DNA from: a virus
Length of the DNA stretch: 29,503 nucleotides
Direction: 5' to 3' (one strand)
Virus record (IMG/VR): IMGVR_UViG_3300049893_000169
Span: 1 to 29,503 of that record
Shown: piece by piece, positions 21,069 to 29,503 of the stretch
Numbering within the stretch: position 1 is the stretch's first letter
Layout of the letters: every line of letters starts with the position of its first letter
Program-made: the position numbers and the translations under genes
Notes under the pieces: generated by a model
What the model was told of the DNA's origin: nothing
Seen by the model: the letters and a program-made list of their open reading frames with translations, nothing else
Databases searched by the model: none

Positions 21069-24000
21069 ATGGCTCAAATAACAAAACTTTTTACAAAAGG
21101 TTTAGATACTGATACGGCTCCCCACTTGCAAGAGAAGGAGTCGTATTCTTCTGCTATGAATGTCCATATTGCTCTTGATAACATATATGGAGCAAGTGAT
21201 GGCACAGCTACATCAATGAACGATTATAATGATTTAGGTAATGATGGGCTATTAGAAGAATTTGCTGGCAATACCAATTGGTCTGATGTATTAGATACAA
21301 TTGGAGTATTTAACTATACTATGCCAGGAGCTAAATGTGTAGGTTATGCAGTAGACGAAACAGAAAATAATCTTACTCAAACAAGATGGATATATTTATT
21401 TTTATATACTCCGTATGCAAGTCCAACTTTGCCTGAAAATTCATGGGTAGTTAAAATTGCTGTAGAGTATAATACAGCAACTAATAAACCTGAAATAAAC
21501 CCTTCTAACTCTAAGATATTATTATCAGGGTTACAAGTAGAACCTGTTGATATATATGGCCCATTAGTAGATGGCATAGGGTTTAATCAAGAGACTATTG
21601 TCATTGCTAAAACAATAAATGATTTATTAATATTTACTGATGGAGTTCATCCTCAAAGGTACTTAAATGTCAACTTTGATTATAATACATTTTTTACTTC
21701 AACACAATTAACACAAGCTCAGTTTTCTTTAATTACAGAACCTCCTCAAGTTCCATTAGCTCCATTAAGAGAATGGATTGATGACGACCCTGTTTCACCT
21801 AATTGGGGTGTTGTATTTTATACAGGTGACCCAAGATATGGTACTACTGTACAAAAGAATGCATATCAATGTACATATAGGGTTACCAATACTGATAATT
21901 TAATATCAGTACTTGCTCCTTATTCTTTTACAAGTTTACCAGCTTATCAAGAAGATATTAACGTAGACCCATTTGTTGGTAATCGTATAACTGTTCAAAT
22001 ACCTAAAGACCAATCATTCTTACCTAATACAAAATCAATAGATATTGTATTTAAAGACTTGCAAACTAATGTCCATAGTATAGTAAGAACATTTGATATT
22101 AACGACCAAACAGTAAGAAGTTATTTTATACAAGGAACTTTTGGTCCTTATAACTATACAGATGCTGAAGCCATTGCAGCCCATAATGACCCAGGTAATC
22201 CATTCTATTTATATTTCAATGGTTGGTCAGGAACTGAAGTTTTAGAGACCATTGACTCTGTAACTTATGCAAAGCAATTTGACTCAATACCTGTTGCTTC
22301 AGAAGCATTAGAAATATCAAGTAATAGATTGTTTTTAGCAAATAATTTAGATGGATATACTGCTACAACAACTGTACCTGAAGTAACATTTGATTTAAAT
22401 AGCTACGCATATACAACTACACAAACAGCCAGTTATTGGAATTCTTATATTGCTATTGTGGGCGTTGATGAAACAGGTGGTGGCGGTGCTGCTACTAAAT
22501 ATTGGTACACACAAGTAGTTCATGATACTACTACCAATGATGTGTATTTAATTCCTACTGAATACAATACAACAGGATATTGGTTTAGTACAGATGGTGC
22601 AAGTTATGTTTACCCTGTAACTCCAAATCAAAATATACCACAATTTCTTTCTAAAAAAACTTTAAAATTTTTAGTTAATGTACCTGGGGGTGTATTTACT
22701 AATGACATAATTGATAACATTGTATATTCTACAAATCCTTCTTTAGCACAACCAGCATCTAATATTGTATGGAGTGGGTTAAAAGCGTTTAACAACAGAC
22801 CTTCTGCTCCTGGATATGTATTAAGAATTTTAGATGATGCTCCATATAAATCTGGTATTAAATATCAAGCATTTTTACCAAATGCAAGCTATGATTATGG
22901 AATACAATTTTATGATAGGGCATTAAGAAAATCAGGGGTTACTAAAATAGGTTCATTTGATGTTCCTATTTATAATTGTGACAACAAAACGCTTTATGAA
23001 AAAGCAGCAATAACAATGCCTTCTGGACCACAAAGCTCAGATATTATTCCCGATTGGGCATATTACTATTCTATAGTAATGAGTAAAAATAGTAAAGCAT
23101 CAAGTTTTGTATCATTTATACCAACAGCTGTTAAGTTTGCATATAAAAACGCAAATGGAGTTATAGTTTATGACCAAGACGAAAGAGACACTAAATTAAC
23201 TTATTATGGGTTAGCTATACCTTTAAGTACATTATCAGCAGACGGCATTGGATATGATTACACTCAGGGCGATATTTGTGAAATTCAAATTACAAGTGGT
23301 GGCCCTTCTTCTCCTTTGCCTACGGTAAATACATCTGTATCAGGCCCTGTGTTAGCTGTTCAAGATGGATATGCAATTGTGTTGATAGACAAAGATTTGG
23401 TATATCCATATGTGTCTTATCAAACTCGTACTATTCAAATGAATAATACAACACCTGCAACAGCAACTTTATTTAATTCTATTGTTGGTAATTGTCAGGC
23501 TCAATTTTATGTTACATTATTAACCCCACAAACAGAAACTAAACAGTTATATGAAGTTGCTTCATTCGGTTCAATTAACAGAAGCGGCGGTGCAGGTGCA
23601 TATGAATTTGGTAATTTCTATACTTCGTTTTATTTTGGTGGCTCTACAACATGTTATTTAATTGGCGATACTTATACCCAATCAAGAGATGGTTCAGGTG
23701 CATTAGTTGGATTATCTACTAATACATATGATAAAGGATTCCAATTCTGGGTAGAAAACATATCAAGATTATGTCCTTATGATAGGGTAGGACAAAAAAA
23801 ACTTACTAATCAAATAAGATATTCTAATGTTATTATACCTAATTCATCAATTAATGGGTTGTCTACATTTGATGCATTAGACCAAAAATCTGTAGACATA
23901 TCAGCAGGCCCTATTACTACAATTATTCAATCATCTAAAGAAGCTAATATGGCTGCTCGTATGTTAATACTTTGCAGAAATAATACATTTATTGCTTTAA

Positions 24001-25016
24001 TATCACAACAACAAATTTATAGCCAAGACCAAACAGCAGCATTTACTTCATCTGCTGATGTGTTGGGTAGCATTACACCTTTAACAGGGCAATGGGGTTG
24101 TATTAGCCCAAGAGCCGTTGTTAACTACAAAGGGGTTACATTTTGGGCAGATGCTATTAATAGAGATATAATTCAATTTGCAGGTGATGGTGCTACACCT
24201 ATAGGCCAACAAAAAGCAGCTTACTTATGGCAACAAGTGTTTAAGAATCTACCATATGAAAATACTATAGTAGAACCAGGCATTACTGACTTTATGAATA
24301 CTGCTAAATATATGAGTATGGGTATTAATCCTTATACTTCAGAAATATTTATTAGTGTACCTAAACCGCCTTCTGAATTACCATTAGTTCCAAAGTTATA
24401 TCCAGCTGATTGCGATGAGAATAGAATAAACCAATATATAATTGATAAAAATGTTAGTTATGTATATAACTATCAAAAAAATTGTTGGATTGGTGCATAC
24501 GAACAATATCCTAATTTATGGATAAGATTGGGTGATGATACTTACTCTATTGGAGATGGTAATTTGCCAGACACAGGTCTTAAATTATTTCAAGAATTTA
24601 ATGGCCAAATAGGTGAGTTTCAACAAGAAACTAATGGCTGTTGGGTAGCTTTCCCAATGTCGGAAGCTTATCCTAAAACATTAGAACCATTGAACATTAT
24701 ATTAATGGGGCAAATGACACTTAATACAGTTATTGTATATGGTAGAGACGTTGCTACTAATGTAAACAATAATCTAACCCAAATTACTAAAATATACGAT
24801 AGTGACTTCCAAATGAGAGAAGGAGAAATGTTCTCAACTGTTTATAGAAATAGATTAAGTAATGGGGCAACTACATCACCAGAGTTTATACAACAAAACG
24901 TAATAGGCGATAGGTTAAGAATGAAAGTTCCTTTTGTACAGATTAATTTCCAAACAGGACAACAAATTAATTTACAAGGAGCAAGGTTAGAATTAAAACC
25001 AAGTTCAGGACACTAA
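21069..25016 (+). CDS. Large muzzle or tail-hub-like virion protein, 1315 aa
   Basis: Begins MAQITKLFTKGLDTDTAPHL and continues KESYSSAMNVHIALDNIYGA, a start I recall from large tail proteins of crAss-like phages, where the muzzle closes the tail tip (pattern KGl..D..p.l...e.y..a.Nvr). The rest is almost entirely beta-rich, with many Tyr/Thr/Asn/Ser and repeated immunoglobulin- or propeller-like stretches (for example RMLILCRNNTFIALISQQQI and WGCISPRAVVNYKGVTFWAD). There is no membrane segment. It is the last gene on this strand before a terminator. The exact name depends on a structural match I cannot make. Confidence 0.7.
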   Translation: MAQITKLFTKGLDTDTAPHLQEKESYSSAMNVHIALDNIYGASDGTATSMNDYNDLGNDGLLEEFAGNTNWSDVLDTIGVFNYTMPGAKCVGYAVDETENNLTQTRWIYLFLYTPYASPTLPENSWVVKIAVEYNTATNKPEINPSNSKILLSGLQVEPVDIYGPLVDGIGFNQETIVIAKTINDLLIFTDGVHPQRYLNVNFDYNTFFTSTQLTQAQFSLITEPPQVPLAPLREWIDDDPVSPNWGVVFYTGDPRYGTTVQKNAYQCTYRVTNTDNLISVLAPYSFTSLPAYQEDINVDPFVGNRITVQIPKDQSFLPNTKSIDIVFKDLQTNVHSIVRTFDINDQTVRSYFIQGTFGPYNYTDAEAIAAHNDPGNPFYLYFNGWSGTEVLETIDSVTYAKQFDSIPVASEALEISSNRLFLANNLDGYTATTTVPEVTFDLNSYAYTTTQTASYWNSYIAIVGVDETGGGGAATKYWYTQVVHDTTTNDVYLIPTEYNTTGYWFSTDGASYVYPVTPNQNIPQFLSKKTLKFLVNVPGGVFTNDIIDNIVYSTNPSLAQPASNIVWSGLKAFNNRPSAPGYVLRILDDAPYKSGIKYQAFLPNASYDYGIQFYDRALRKSGVTKIGSFDVPIYNCDNKTLYEKAAITMPSGPQSSDIIPDWAYYYSIVMSKNSKASSFVSFIPTAVKFAYKNANGVIVYDQDERDTKLTYYGLAIPLSTLSADGIGYDYTQGDICEIQITSGGPSSPLPTVNTSVSGPVLAVQDGYAIVLIDKDLVYPYVSYQTRTIQMNNTTPATATLFNSIVGNCQAQFYVTLLTPQTETKQLYEVASFGSINRSGGAGAYEFGNFYTSFYFGGSTTCYLIGDTYTQSRDGSGALVGLSTNTYDKGFQFWVENISRLCPYDRVGQKKLTNQIRYSNVIIPNSSINGLSTFDALDQKSVDISAGPITTIIQSSKEANMAARMLILCRNNTFIALISQQQIYSQDQTAAFTSSADVLGSITPLTGQWGCISPRAVVNYKGVTFWADAINRDIIQFAGDGATPIGQQKAAYLWQQVFKNLPYENTIVEPGITDFMNTAKYMSMGINPYTSEIFISVPKPPSELPLVPKLYPADCDENRINQYIIDKNVSYVYNYQKNCWIGAYEQYPNLWIRLGDDTYSIGDGNLPDTGLKLFQEFNGQIGEFQQETNGCWVAFPMSEAYPKTLEPLNIILMGQMTLNTVIVYGRDVATNVNNNLTQITKIYDSDFQMREGEMFSTVYRNRLSNGATTSPEFIQQNVIGDRLRMKVPFVQINFQTGQQINLQGARLELKPSSGH

Positions 25017-25018
25017 AT

Positions 25019-25042
25019 AAAAAACCCCTCAAAAGAGGGGTT
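25019..25042. terminator. Bidirectional terminator between convergent genes
   Basis: AACCCCTC-AAAA-GAGGGGTT is a perfect 8-bp stem with a 4-base loop, in the 50-base gap between the plus-strand tail gene and the minus-strand unit. The minus-strand reading has a T6 tract directly after the stem, a classic terminator. On the plus strand the stem is followed by AATCATTTTAATT, a weaker tract. Confidence 0.9.
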
Positions 25043-25066
25043 AATCATTTTAATTATATTTAATTA

Positions 25067-25768
25067 TTATTTTACAAATTTAGCTGCATTCATTATTGCA
25101 TTATATTGCTTACTATTACCACCACGAGATATAAAGTCTAACTCAGTCCCAACTCCATCTTCTCCACCTCCTCCGCCATTAGGGTTATACATCCTTGACA
25201 TAGCATTAGCACCACTTGATGCAGCTTGTGCTAACCCAGATAAGCCTTGACTATACATTTGATTAGCTGCTCCCATTTTACCAGCATAAAGGTTTTGGTA
25301 TGCAGCATTTTTAGCATTAGCACTTTCTAATACAGCGTCTCTTTCAGCACTCATAGCACCACGAGCAGCTGCTACGTTTTGCTGTTGCTGTTGTTGGAAT
25401 TGTGCTTGTTGTAAAGCAAGGTCAGAAGCTGTAGCATTATACTGTTGTTGGCCCGCTCCAAGGGTTGCTAAATAATCAGAACCTGAGCCAGCACCTCTTT
25501 GTGCTTTGGCAGCTATATTAGCCAATCCTGTACCAGCCATAGCCATACCATACTTAACAGCAGGGCTAATAGCATTTTGACGTGCTTGAGCCTCAGCAAG
25601 TTGCTGTTCTATTTCTTTATTAATTGTTTTTACTTGTTGGCCTGCAATAGAGCTTAAAAGCCCTTTCTCAGCAGTTTTAGCATCTTGAGCACCTTTGATA
25701 GCTTGAACACCGCTACCAATCATACCTGCTGCTGTTAAGCCTAATGTTAATCCTCCACCTAATGGCAT
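25067..25768 (-). CDS. Ala/Gln/Gly-rich internal virion protein candidate, 233 aa
   Basis: Begins MPLGGGLTLGLTAAGMIGSG, a small-residue hydrophobic N-terminus that could insert in a membrane, followed by Ala/Gln-rich helices (NKEIEQQLAEAQARQNAIS; DLALQQAQFQQQQQQNVAAA; AAYQNLYAGKMGAANQMYSQ) and a Gly-rich tail. This composition is common in podovirus internal or ejection proteins released into the cell with the DNA. The gene is last in the minus-strand unit, 23 bases after the giant gene upstream of it, and runs into the bidirectional terminator. No family is identified. Confidence 0.6.
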   Translation of the reverse strand: MPLGGGLTLGLTAAGMIGSGVQAIKGAQDAKTAEKGLLSSIAGQQVKTINKEIEQQLAEAQARQNAISPAVKYGMAMAGTGLANIAAKAQRGAGSGSDYLATLGAGQQQYNATASDLALQQAQFQQQQQQNVAAARGAMSAERDAVLESANAKNAAYQNLYAGKMGAANQMYSQGLSGLAQAASSGANAMSRMYNPNGGGGGEDGVGTELDFISRGGNSKQYNAIMNAAKFVK

Positions 25769-25791
25769 AATATTATTTATTTAATTGTTTA

Positions 25792-28700
25792 TTAATCGTT
25801 GTTTTCGTCTAATTCTAAATTGTCAATATATGAACCACCATAGAATGCTGCTTCCCATATACTGTCTTCTCTAATGATATCCCCTAATACTTCAGCTATA
25901 TCATCTTCTTTCATACCTAATGTTCTCATAGCCTGTACTTTACGGTTCATTTTATAGCAAACATCTTTTAAAATATCTAAATCTTTAAAGTATGTTTTTT
26001 GTCTTACAGCACCTGCTTTACCAGAGTACAAAGGTTTGATTAAGTTATGAAGTAACTTTCTTGGGTTCTCTTCATAATACGTCCTTCCGTAGGCAGCAGA
26101 CTGTAATTCAATCAACATTTGTTTGTCTAATGGTTTACCTTCTGTAACCTCACCTGTTCTTTGATTTACCTTATCTTGACTCTTCTCGTACATTTTAAGA
26201 GCCTTAGTGATAAACGTAGGGGCCAAGGTTTGTACTGAATGGTATAACATTGCAGCACCTTTTTTCCCAAAGAAGTCAGCCTCTTCGTTATAGATAGGTA
26301 ACCCTGTGTATGGGTTTTGGTTTTTAACTAAATCTAAAACATTAGATACACCCATCTCAACACCTAAGTATTCATCATATAAAGAAGAAACACCACCTGT
26401 AAGTTTATTATAAAAACCTCTTTCTGGTCTATAGATGATACTTCTTGGGATAGCAGTAAACACAGCAAATGGATCTACAGAAGATACGTCTTGTCTCATG
26501 AATTTACCTTCACCTAATAGTTTAAAGTCTAATTGGTGGTTTTGTTCAAACTCTCTTGACACTTCTCTTAATGCCTCATCTATACTCATACCGCCATTTA
26601 CTTTAGCTTGGTACAATCTGTACATCTCAGCAGCAAGGTTTCTGTTTTTATTCATAAACCCTTCAGTAGTAAATCCTGGTTTAGTAGACACTTGTACTGA
26701 TTGATTGTTATCTGTTTCAGCGTTTTCATCATCATCGTCTCCACCGCCAAGACCTGCCATAGCAAGTAATGAAGAACCTAATCCACCAAAGTAAGGAACT
26801 ACTTGGCTCATTACACCGCTCCAACCAATAAGGCCTGCTAATGTATGGGCTCTTTGTTCTACATTTAATGCTTTTAAAAACTCGCTGTTTTCTTTCTCGT
26901 CCTCAAATACTTTAAACGCTTTGCTTTCATAAGTTTTATTAATAGTAGCAACATTACCTAATTGTTGTAAGAATATTCTCATAGACTCAGCAACAAACCT
27001 TGGGAAGTCACCACCAAATATTAATGTTAATGCATCTTTAGTTGCAGCAGCTCCTTTACCAGCAACAGACTTACCTTTATAAGTAGTCTTCTTAGGCATA
27101 TTAGCTACAATAGGAGCTACCCTGTCAGAAGTCACCATTGATATATTAGTTTGGTGTCCTGCCATTCTATTGATTTGAGCCATTTGCTCAGGCTTAATCT
27201 TGCTTATAATCTCATTGTATAATGGGTGAGCAGGATTAGGGTTAGCTAAAGTATTGTAAGAAAGACCACTTGGTAAACCAGCAGCTACCGCAAGCTTATT
27301 AGCAAGGTGATTTCTTGACGTAGTAAATGAAGTTAATTTAGGTAATATATCGGCCCATATATATGACTGAACAGCTCCATCTTTAACCCATCTTCCTAAG
27401 TTACATACATAGTTCTTATAGAAGTATGACCAACCTTCAGCTTCGCTTTTCTCAAACGCTTTCATTAATACTGTATCCTTAGAAATTTTACCAAAGGTTT
27501 CTTTAGCCCAATCAGTATTAACTGTTTGGAATAGACCTAATTTCTCAGCATCATCAATTGCAGTATCCCAGAAGTTATAGAATTTACTACCAAGGTTTTT
27601 ACCTGGCAATGACTTCATATATTCAAAGTCTGATTTAGATACACCATTCTTAATGTTAGCAAAGAATTTAGTAGCTGAACCATTTACCAATAAGAAAGAA
27701 CCGTTACCAAAGAAGTTTCTAATAGGTCCAAACAAAATATTAAATGCTGTTTTACCAATTAATACCCAACCCCTAATAGAATAGATAGTGCTTATTTCAG
27801 CATCAGTACCAAATGCAAACTCATATAACTCAGGTTTAACCCAAGTGCCAATGAATGGACCAAATCTTGTTTGAGGTGTACCTTCGTTAGTACCATCAAT
27901 ATTAACCCATCCGTCTTTTTTAAGTTGCTCTCTTTGCTTAGCAGTTATTTGAACATCATTATAAACAAAGCCATCACCTTTAGCCAATGTATAAACATCG
28001 TTTAAGAACTTCATTCTTGATGTCATATTAACCAAGTTACTAACTGTCATTTGATAGTTCATAACAGGGTCTTTAATCTCACCATATACATCTCTCATCC
28101 ACTCAGGGAACTCAGCCTCTGTTAAACGCTTTTTAAGGGTTGCCATTTGAATTTGAGAACCAGTATAAGGGTTAAGTGAGCTTGATGTTTCTGGAGCGTC
28201 TAATAGGTCTTGTAGTCCTTTTTCTGCTAAGTCATAGGTTGCAGCATCTAACACAGGAAACTCAGCAGCAAGCTTAGCTTGAAGTGGGTTTAATTGTGCA
28301 GTTACATCAGCTATGTCTTTTTGTATTTTAGCTATAGTTGCTTGTGCTTGTTGTTGGTTTTGTCTTTGTGGCAATTGTTGTTGCTTAAGAGCTAATCTGC
28401 TATTTAAAGCATTTAGTCTTGTCTCTAATTTATAAGCCGCTTTCTCGTCTCTATTGTATTCTTTCCATCTGTCGTATAAAGGTACATACCCAGCCATAGT
28501 TTGTGGCTCTTGATAGAAACCTTCTTGAACCCAAGTATAGAATCCTCTAACAGCTCTGTCTCTAACAGCAGGGTCTAAGTTATTAGCAAACTTCTCCCAA
28601 GCCTTTTCTTTCAAGGTAAACTTCTTGTATTGTCTTCTTAAATGGTTACCAAGACCTTTATCAAATGCTTCGGCAGTAGAAAGCTTCAACCAACCAGAAC

Positions 28701-29503
28701 GTATCATTGCTTCGCTTAATGCATCTATTCTGTTTCTCATACCTGTAATTATAGGTTGGAAATCAGCAGGCAATACATTGAAAGCAACAGGGTCGCCCGA
28801 TAAAGCTAAATTGATTAAATTTAATTTAGCCTCAACAGTCATACCTTTCATTGAAGGTTCATTAGCATATTTAGGACTTGACAATAAAGCTAATGCTACT
28901 TTAGTTTCTTTTTCTAACTCAGACTTTTGATTAGCCTCATATCCTACCATTGACTCTTTAGCCAATATGTATTCAGTACCTAACCCTAAAGATGCAACCG
29001 TTTGTCTTGTGATAAAGCTATTTACATTAGATAATATAGTTTTATTTTCAGGTTGGAATGGTTGGAAACTAATCTGAGTATATGGGTTAAGGTTTCTATA
29101 AGAGTTAGCTATATTGTTAATATGGCCTTGTTGTTGTGCATTTAAAGCAGGTACTTGTGCCGTATTAGGTGTAACCCCTACGTTGTTTACAGTCTGTGCA
29201 GGTGTAGCTGTTTGAGAGCCAGGAGCAACTGCTGCATTAGTTTGAGGAGCACCCAAACTAAACATAGGCATACTTTGATATGTTTTCTCAACCATATTAT
29301 TATTTATTGGAAGAGAATAAATTTTATCATAACCATCAGACCGTAAATTAAAATACATATTTGTTATTTCAATAGGAGCATCACCAATTTTTTTAAATAT
29401 ATTACCAAGTATACCTAATTCATTGTTTTCTGGAGAGCCATAAAATTTATGATATGTTGGTTCTTCTTTATCATTAACTTCGTCTTGTTGTTCGCCTGTA
29501 GTC
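25792..29503 (-). CDS. Giant polyvalent-like virion protein, 5' end outside the window
   Basis: The frame stays open from its stop to the right edge, giving at least 1236 residues. The ATG at 29358 is internal or optional, since 48 further in-frame codons precede it without a stop or another Met. Features in order: Pro/Gln/Asn-rich N-terminal part; a Gln-rich coiled coil (LALKQQQLPQRQNQQQAQAT); a hydrophobic segment with VLIGKTAFNILFGPIRNFFG; helical regions; RFVAESMRIFLQQLGN; a hydrophobic stretch VVPYFGGLGSSLLAMAGLGG followed by an acidic run; and a helical C-terminus. The KT..N....RN..GN motif recalls large polyvalent phage proteins (LPD38-type regions), which travel with the genome into the host. 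That link is from memory. No enzyme motif is evident in the part present. Confidence 0.65.
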   Translation of the reverse strand, partial: TTGEQQDEVNDKEEPTYHKFYGSPENNELGILGNIFKKIGDAPIEITNMYFNLRSDGYDKIYSLPINNNMVEKTYQSMPMFSLGAPQTNAAVAPGSQTATPAQTVNNVGVTPNTAQVPALNAQQQGHINNIANSYRNLNPYTQISFQPFQPENKTILSNVNSFITRQTVASLGLGTEYILAKESMVGYEANQKSELEKETKVALALLSSPKYANEPSMKGMTVEAKLNLINLALSGDPVAFNVLPADFQPIITGMRNRIDALSEAMIRSGWLKLSTAEAFDKGLGNHLRRQYKKFTLKEKAWEKFANNLDPAVRDRAVRGFYTWVQEGFYQEPQTMAGYVPLYDRWKEYNRDEKAAYKLETRLNALNSRLALKQQQLPQRQNQQQAQATIAKIQKDIADVTAQLNPLQAKLAAEFPVLDAATYDLAEKGLQDLLDAPETSSSLNPYTGSQIQMATLKKRLTEAEFPEWMRDVYGEIKDPVMNYQMTVSNLVNMTSRMKFLNDVYTLAKGDGFVYNDVQITAKQREQLKKDGWVNIDGTNEGTPQTRFGPFIGTWVKPELYEFAFGTDAEISTIYSIRGWVLIGKTAFNILFGPIRNFFGNGSFLLVNGSATKFFANIKNGVSKSDFEYMKSLPGKNLGSKFYNFWDTAIDDAEKLGLFQTVNTDWAKETFGKISKDTVLMKAFEKSEAEGWSYFYKNYVCNLGRWVKDGAVQSYIWADILPKLTSFTTSRNHLANKLAVAAGLPSGLSYNTLANPNPAHPLYNEIISKIKPEQMAQINRMAGHQTNISMVTSDRVAPIVANMPKKTTYKGKSVAGKGAAATKDALTLIFGGDFPRFVAESMRIFLQQLGNVATINKTYESKAFKVFEDEKENSEFLKALNVEQRAHTLAGLIGWSGVMSQVVPYFGGLGSSLLAMAGLGGGDDDDENAETDNNQSVQVSTKPGFTTEGFMNKNRNLAAEMYRLYQAKVNGGMSIDEALREVSREFEQNHQLDFKLLGEGKFMRQDVSSVDPFAVFTAIPRSIIYRPERGFYNKLTGGVSSLYDEYLGVEMGVSNVLDLVKNQNPYTGLPIYNEEADFFGKKGAAMLYHSVQTLAPTFITKALKMYEKSQDKVNQRTGEVTEGKPLDKQMLIELQSAAYGRTYYEENPRKLLHNLIKPLYSGKAGAVRQKTYFKDLDILKDVCYKMNRKVQAMRTLGMKEDDIAEVLGDIIREDSIWEAAFYGGSYIDNLELDENND

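Noticed and set aside
1-29503. Stop-codon recoding, as in some crAss-like phages
   Set aside because: TAG ends several genes cleanly (5390, 6043, 11220, 16248) with the next gene starting close by, so the standard bacterial code fits.
1-29503. tRNA genes, CRISPR arrays, insertion sequences, integrase or attachment sites
   Set aside because: None could be recognised by eye. Intergenic gaps are short, and repeats found do not have array spacing.

Overview
The window is part of a double-stranded DNA phage genome (or integrated copy) with an AT-rich composition. It carries a virion-structure and lysis region. The likely host is a member of the Bacteroidota. Starts lack strong Shine-Dalgarno sequences and often follow A/C-rich leaders without G. 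One upstream region carries the Bacteroidota-type -7 element TATATTTG. The gene set (terminase with a KRRSGKT Walker A, an 844-residue portal, a ~480-residue capsid protein, three small connector/ring-like proteins and a ~1300-residue tail protein) resembles crAss-like podoviruses and their relatives. That placement is inferred from recall of these families, not from a search. TAG, TAA and TGA all serve as stops, so there is no sign of stop-codon recoding.

Layout, left to right. (1) 1-1147: the end of a leucine-rich-repeat protein cut by the window edge, then two tiny helical proteins and a terminator. (2) 1190-2401: four overlapping membrane or secreted proteins that look like a holin/spanin-type module, including a signal-peptide protein that starts inside its neighbour in another frame. 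(3) 2404-5390: a chain of small, mostly very basic phage proteins coupled through UAAUG junctions, then a lytic-transglycosylase-like protein, a probable virion protein joined through a duplicated 22-bp junction, and a Lys/Ala-rich protein. (4) 5441-8626: a GroES-like protein that seems to hold two Cpn10-type domains, a possible small terminase partner, and the large terminase. (5) 8686-14811: portal, scaffold-like protein, major capsid protein, terminator, and a further head-associated candidate. (6) 14933-16248: GH19-type endolysin, small holin candidate, and a unimolecular spanin candidate. (7) 16287-21058: three connector/ring-like proteins and three fibre-like proteins sharing an N-terminal domain. 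(8) 21069-25016: a large muzzle or tail-hub-like protein, then a bidirectional terminator. (9) 25067-29503, minus strand: an Ala/Gln-rich probable internal virion protein and a giant polyvalent-like protein that runs off the right edge.

The most notable non-gene signal is an 11-bp motif, GAGCGTATTAT, present four times exactly and once with a single change. Each copy lies just upstream of a late gene (portal, scaffold, endolysin, first ring protein, second fibre protein), and one copy follows directly on a terminator U-tract. It behaves like a phage-specific late promoter element. No tRNA, rRNA, CRISPR array or insertion sequence was seen. No gene-free stretch exceeds about 120 bases.
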